This document shows, piece after piece, positions 13,237 through 15,790 of a stretch of 15,790 nt of DNA. The stretch comes from an uncultured Clostridium sp. GTDB lineage: Bacteria; Bacillota; Clostridia; TANB77; CAG-508. The notes below the pieces were generated by a model. The model saw nothing but the letters and a program-made list of their open reading frames with translations, ran no database searches and was not told the origin of the DNA. Location of the stretch: the NCBI GenBank assembly GCA_900555085.1, contig USJU01000026.1, positions 1-15,790 of the forward strand, in the 5' to 3' direction. The translations under genes and the position numbers were made by a program. How positions within the stretch are numbered: the stretch's first letter is position 1; every line of letters begins with the position of its first letter.

Positions 13237-14469
13237 TTACTCTTTTGGATTTACCATTACTTCATCATATATTCCTATGCTTTTGTTATTTACAATATCA
13301 GATGAAGACCATCCCATTTCCTTTAATTCTTCTGTTGTATAGTCTTCTATAATGCTATAATTTTCATTACTTTTACTTACCTTAACTAATATCTTATCTT
13401 TATACCCTGCTCTTACTCTAATAACATAATTTAGGTCATTTTCTTTTATTATAGAAGAATTTGGCACTTTTAGTCCAGAGTAGCTCCAATATATTAAATC
13501 GAAATTTATTTTTCTGTATTCTATTAGTTCTTCAACATCTTTAGTTATTTTCAATATTACTATATTTTTATTATTTTCTTCTTTTATTTTAAATACTTTT
13601 GCTGTAATTTCATCTGCATTTGTTAATCTAACTTTTATATTTTTTCCTTCTTCTAATTGTTCAGTATCTTCCTTTTTTAAAACTGCAGCTATATAACAGT
13701 AATAATTATTTACAACTTTTCCGCATTCTGTACTACTTGGCACTATTTGTCCTGCTTTTAAATTAAGTTTGTTTAAATATTCTTCTGTTATTTTATCTAT
13801 AGAATTTACATTTAAAGTTTCTTCTAGACCGTCTACCTTATATGAAACTATTCCACTGTTTGCTGCTTTCATGTATTCGCTACCAGAATTTAATTGTTTT
13901 TCATATTCACTTCTTTTTTGAATTAGTTTTTTCATATAGGAGCCTGAAGGACTTAGTTCTCCAATTATTTTTGTTTTCTTTTTTACAAGCTCGTCCAATT
14001 CACTTTTATATTCTTGCATTTTCTGAACATCCTTTACATTGTTCATTTGATTTATTTTATTTTCTATTTCTGTTTCAATAACTTTTACATCACTCGAAAA
14101 TATATTACTTTCCTGGCTTTGAGCTTCTGCTATTTTATTATCTAATTCTTTTATTTTATTATTTAAATTTTCTTCATCTTTTGTATAATACCTAAATGCA
14201 TTTTCACCTGTAGAAATTTTCTCTCCTTCTGCTTTTATTTGAGACATACCATTTTTGTAATTTTCACCTTTTAATACAGTTTCTTCTCTTATTATGTACC
14301 CTTCCGTTGATATTTCTGAAGATATTTTTCCGTTTTCAACTGTAACAATATCTGTTGGTTGTAATAGAAGGTTTCCAACTTCAAAAATTACATATGCAAT
14401 TATTAGTATAGCTATTAAAATTATTGCTATTTTTAACAATAGCATTTTTATCTTTTTGTTTTTCTTCAA
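13237..14469 (-). CDS. HlyD-like membrane-anchored envelope protein
   Basis: A protein of about 410 residues with a Lys-rich start (LKKNKKIKM), one membrane helix (about 12-32), a first lipoyl/barrel-sandwich half (VENGKISSEISTEGYIIREE), a coiled coil (about 100-200, EENLNNKIKELDNKIAEAQ), the second half (AANSGIVSYKVDGLE) and a beta-rich C-terminal domain. This is the HlyD/membrane-fusion-protein layout. No ABC transporter is adjacent, and as I recall clostridia often place such a gene before yggS-sepF, so a role in division or envelope assembly rather than export is possible. Start: an in-frame ATG at 14562 would add 31 residues read through a GC-rich palindrome. A TTG at 14469 has GGAGG 7 bases upstream and directly precedes the basic anchor, so I choose it. 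The end is confident; the start less so. Confidence 0.75.
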   Translation of the reverse strand: MKKNKKIKMLLLKIAIILIAILIIAYVIFEVGNLLLQPTDIVTVENGKISSEISTEGYIIREETVLKGENYKNGMSQIKAEGEKISTGENAFRYYTKDEENLNNKIKELDNKIAEAQSQESNIFSSDVKVIETEIENKINQMNNVKDVQKMQEYKSELDELVKKKTKIIGELSPSGSYMKKLIQKRSEYEKQLNSGSEYMKAANSGIVSYKVDGLEETLNVNSIDKITEEYLNKLNLKAGQIVPSSTECGKVVNNYYCYIAAVLKKEDTEQLEEGKNIKVRLTNADEITAKVFKIKEENNKNIVILKITKDVEELIEYRKINFDLIYWSYSGLKVPNSSIIKENDLNYVIRVRAGYKDKILVKVSKSNENYSIIEDYTTEELKEMGWSSSDIVNNKSIGIYDEVMVNPKE

Positions 14470-14517
14470 TCTATTACCTCCAACTTTTAATATTTTTATC
14501 TTTATCATAAATTTTAG

Positions 14518-14554
14518 TTTGCGGGTCGCCCTAAAGACGCCGACCCCTACAACG
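14518..14554. repeat. GC-rich palindrome, REP-like dispersed repeat candidate
   Basis: GGGTCG (14523-14528) pairs with CGACCC (14541-14546), with a further C-G pair inside, within a block bounded by TTGC and CTACAACG. Its base composition is utterly unlike the AT-rich surroundings. From memory it resembles the short GTAGGGG-type palindromic repeats scattered between genes in gut clostridia. It lies between the miaA stop and the likely start of the HlyD-like gene and creates a false N-terminal extension of that reading frame. Confidence 0.55.
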
Positions 14555-14580
14555 TTTGACATTAATTTATTACAATATAG

Positions 14581-15501
14581 TTAAATTAATTTTATAATCA
14601 AATTTATGTTATTAGATATTGTTTCATTTCCTTGTATCCATTTTACATTTTCAATTTTCTTAAACCATGTTATTTGTCTTTTAGCATATCTTCTTGTTTC
14701 CATTTTTATTTTTTCTATCATTTCTTCTTTTGTTATTTTTTTATCTAAGTATTCTACTACTTCTTTATAACCTAGACCTTGCATTGCTGTTGGGAATTTA
14801 TTATATTTTTTTAGTATGTTTTCTACTTCTTTTATTAAACCTTGCTCTATCATTATATCTACTCTTTTGTTTATTCTTTTGTATAATTCTTCTCTTTCCC
14901 AATTTATTGCATATACTTTGTAATCGTATTTTACTTCTTCTTTTCTAGATTCTTTTTCAAGCTCTGTTTTTGTTTTTCCTGTTTGATGATACATTTCTAG
15001 TACTCTTAGTATTCTTTTTTTATCATTTTGACTTATGCTTTTCATTGCTTCACAGTCTATTTTTTTTGCTTCTTCATACAAATTTTGTAAGCCTTCTTTT
15101 TCTACTCGCTCTTCTAAATATTTTCTGTATTTTTCGTCAATTTTTATATCATTATATTGTATATTATAAATTAAACTATTAACGTATAAACCTGTTCCTC
15201 CAGCAATTATTGGCGTTTTTCCTTTTTTTAATATTTCTTCTATTGCCTTTTCTGCTTGAACTTTAAATTCTGCAACACTATATCTTTCTGTTGGAGATAC
15301 TATATCTATCATATAATGTTTTATTCCTTGCATTTCTTCTTGAGTTACTTTTGCTGTTCCTATATTCATATCTTTATATATTTGCATTGAATCTGCAGAT
15401 ATTATTTCTCCATTACATTTTTTTGCAAGTTCAACAGATAGGCTTGTTTTCCCTGATGCTGTTGGTCCACATATTACAATTACTTTTGGTTTTGTATTCA
15501 T
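14581..15501 (-). CDS. miaA: tRNA dimethylallyltransferase MiaA
   Basis: A 306-residue MiaA that adds a dimethylallyl group to N6 of A37 in tRNAs reading UNN codons, the first step to ms2i6A. The P-loop GPTASGKT is at 12-19. DSMQIYKDMNIGTAK (37-51) is the substrate-binding DSxQxY region, GGTGLY is at 101-106, QNDKKRILRVLEMYHQTGKT lies mid-protein, and the end (RRYAKRQITWFKK) is the usual tRNA-binding RYAKRQxTWF motif. The length is normal. The ATG overlaps the stop of the upstream gene by one base (TAATG), so it is translationally coupled to that membrane protein. mutL or hfq, common neighbours elsewhere, are not visible. Confidence 0.97.
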   Translation of the reverse strand: MNTKPKVIVICGPTASGKTSLSVELAKKCNGEIISADSMQIYKDMNIGTAKVTQEEMQGIKHYMIDIVSPTERYSVAEFKVQAEKAIEEILKKGKTPIIAGGTGLYVNSLIYNIQYNDIKIDEKYRKYLEERVEKEGLQNLYEEAKKIDCEAMKSISQNDKKRILRVLEMYHQTGKTKTELEKESRKEEVKYDYKVYAINWEREELYKRINKRVDIMIEQGLIKEVENILKKYNKFPTAMQGLGYKEVVEYLDKKITKEEMIEKIKMETRRYAKRQITWFKKIENVKWIQGNETISNNINLIIKLI

Positions 15502-15790
15502 TATATTTTCAATCCTTTTATATAACTTACTTCAATTACTAATACTATAATAAATATAATAGCTATTGTCAAAATTTTTCTACTAAAAACATTTTTTTCT
15601 ATAATTTTCATTTTATAATTATTCATATATTTTGCTATTGTTGGCATTGTGATTATTCCATTTACTGCAGTAAATATAAATAAGTCTACATTTTTTATAA
15701 AGCTTGTTGCCTCTGTGGTTTTTGCACTTATATTTGCTATATTTATAACAATTAAGGTTGCAATAAAGTTTATTATAAATCCTATTATTA
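15501..15790 (-). CDS. Integral membrane protein, C-terminal part (cut by window edge)
   Basis: An open frame enters from the window edge and ends at 15501 with TAA, sharing one base with the miaA ATG. The 95 visible residues contain three hydrophobic stretches: IIGFIINFIATLIVINIA, LFIFTAVNGIITMPTIAKYM and ILTIAIIFIIVLVIEVSY. Between the second and third is a short basic loop (NNYKMKIIEKN). It looks like the last helices of a multi-pass membrane protein. I do not recognise the family from this fragment. The overlap with miaA shows it is a real upstream gene of the same operon. Confidence 0.6.
   Translation of the reverse strand, partial: IIGFIINFIATLIVINIANISAKTTEATSFIKNVDLFIFTAVNGIITMPTIAKYMNNYKMKIIEKNVFSRKILTIAIIFIIVLVIEVSYIKGLKI

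Noticed and set aside
14470..14562. N-terminal 31 residues from an ATG at 14562 of the HlyD-like gene
   Set aside because: They are read through the GC-rich palindrome and have no ribosome binding site, while TTG at 14469 follows GGAGG.

Overview
The window is strongly AT-rich chromosomal DNA from a Gram-positive, low-GC bacterium. A clostridial member of the Bacillota is the best guess. The markers are a ctsR-mcsA-mcsB-clpC heat-shock operon with a consensus CtsR operator, a SepF/DivIVA division pair, AGGAGG-type ribosome binding sites and several TTG/GTG starts. Nothing looks like a phage, plasmid, transposon or CRISPR locus. Most genes lie on the minus strand.

Layout. Positions 1-210 hold the start of an unidentified gene cut by the window edge. 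Next is a membrane-anchored, SH3-containing family 18 glycosidase (260-1945, minus). It diverges from an nfeD-stomatin pair (2133-3514, plus). A stand-alone cysteine desulfurase (3574-4713) and a small one-helix membrane protein (4858-5190), both minus, follow. The small gene diverges from a cation diffusion facilitator (5331-6203, plus) across a promoter region holding a phased array of direct repeats. The CtsR regulon operon runs from 10720 to 6243 (minus). Its repressor gene ctsR is broken by one extra base. Upstream are a CorB-like membrane protein with an uncertain start (10861-11295, possibly to 11451) and a gene-free region of about 480 bases (about 11560-12036). That region has a near-perfect promoter and several long helices, and I read it as a large structured non-coding RNA of unknown family. 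Then come divIVA (12141-12590), sepF (12628-13113), an HlyD-like envelope protein (13237-14469), miaA (14581-15501) and the tail of a membrane protein (15501-15790), all minus.

How parts work together. CtsR represses the operon. McsA and McsB form the protein-arginine kinase that inactivates CtsR and marks proteins for ClpC, which feeds ClpP. SepF and DivIVA share one promoter and serve septum formation and polar growth. Two intergenic regions, 5235-5276 and 13195-13236, carry the same direct repeat (TTGTAATAT) at an exact 11-base period. This matches the TGTWAH-N5-TGTWAH layout of WalR/YycF-type (OmpR-family) response regulators, and suggests that sepF, the small membrane protein and perhaps the metal exporter answer to one envelope-stress regulator.

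Most notable for follow-up: the unassigned large RNA, the two 11-base arrays, the ctsR frameshift in its DNA-binding wing, the CorB-like gene without a clear start, and a GC-rich palindrome between miaA and the HlyD-like gene.
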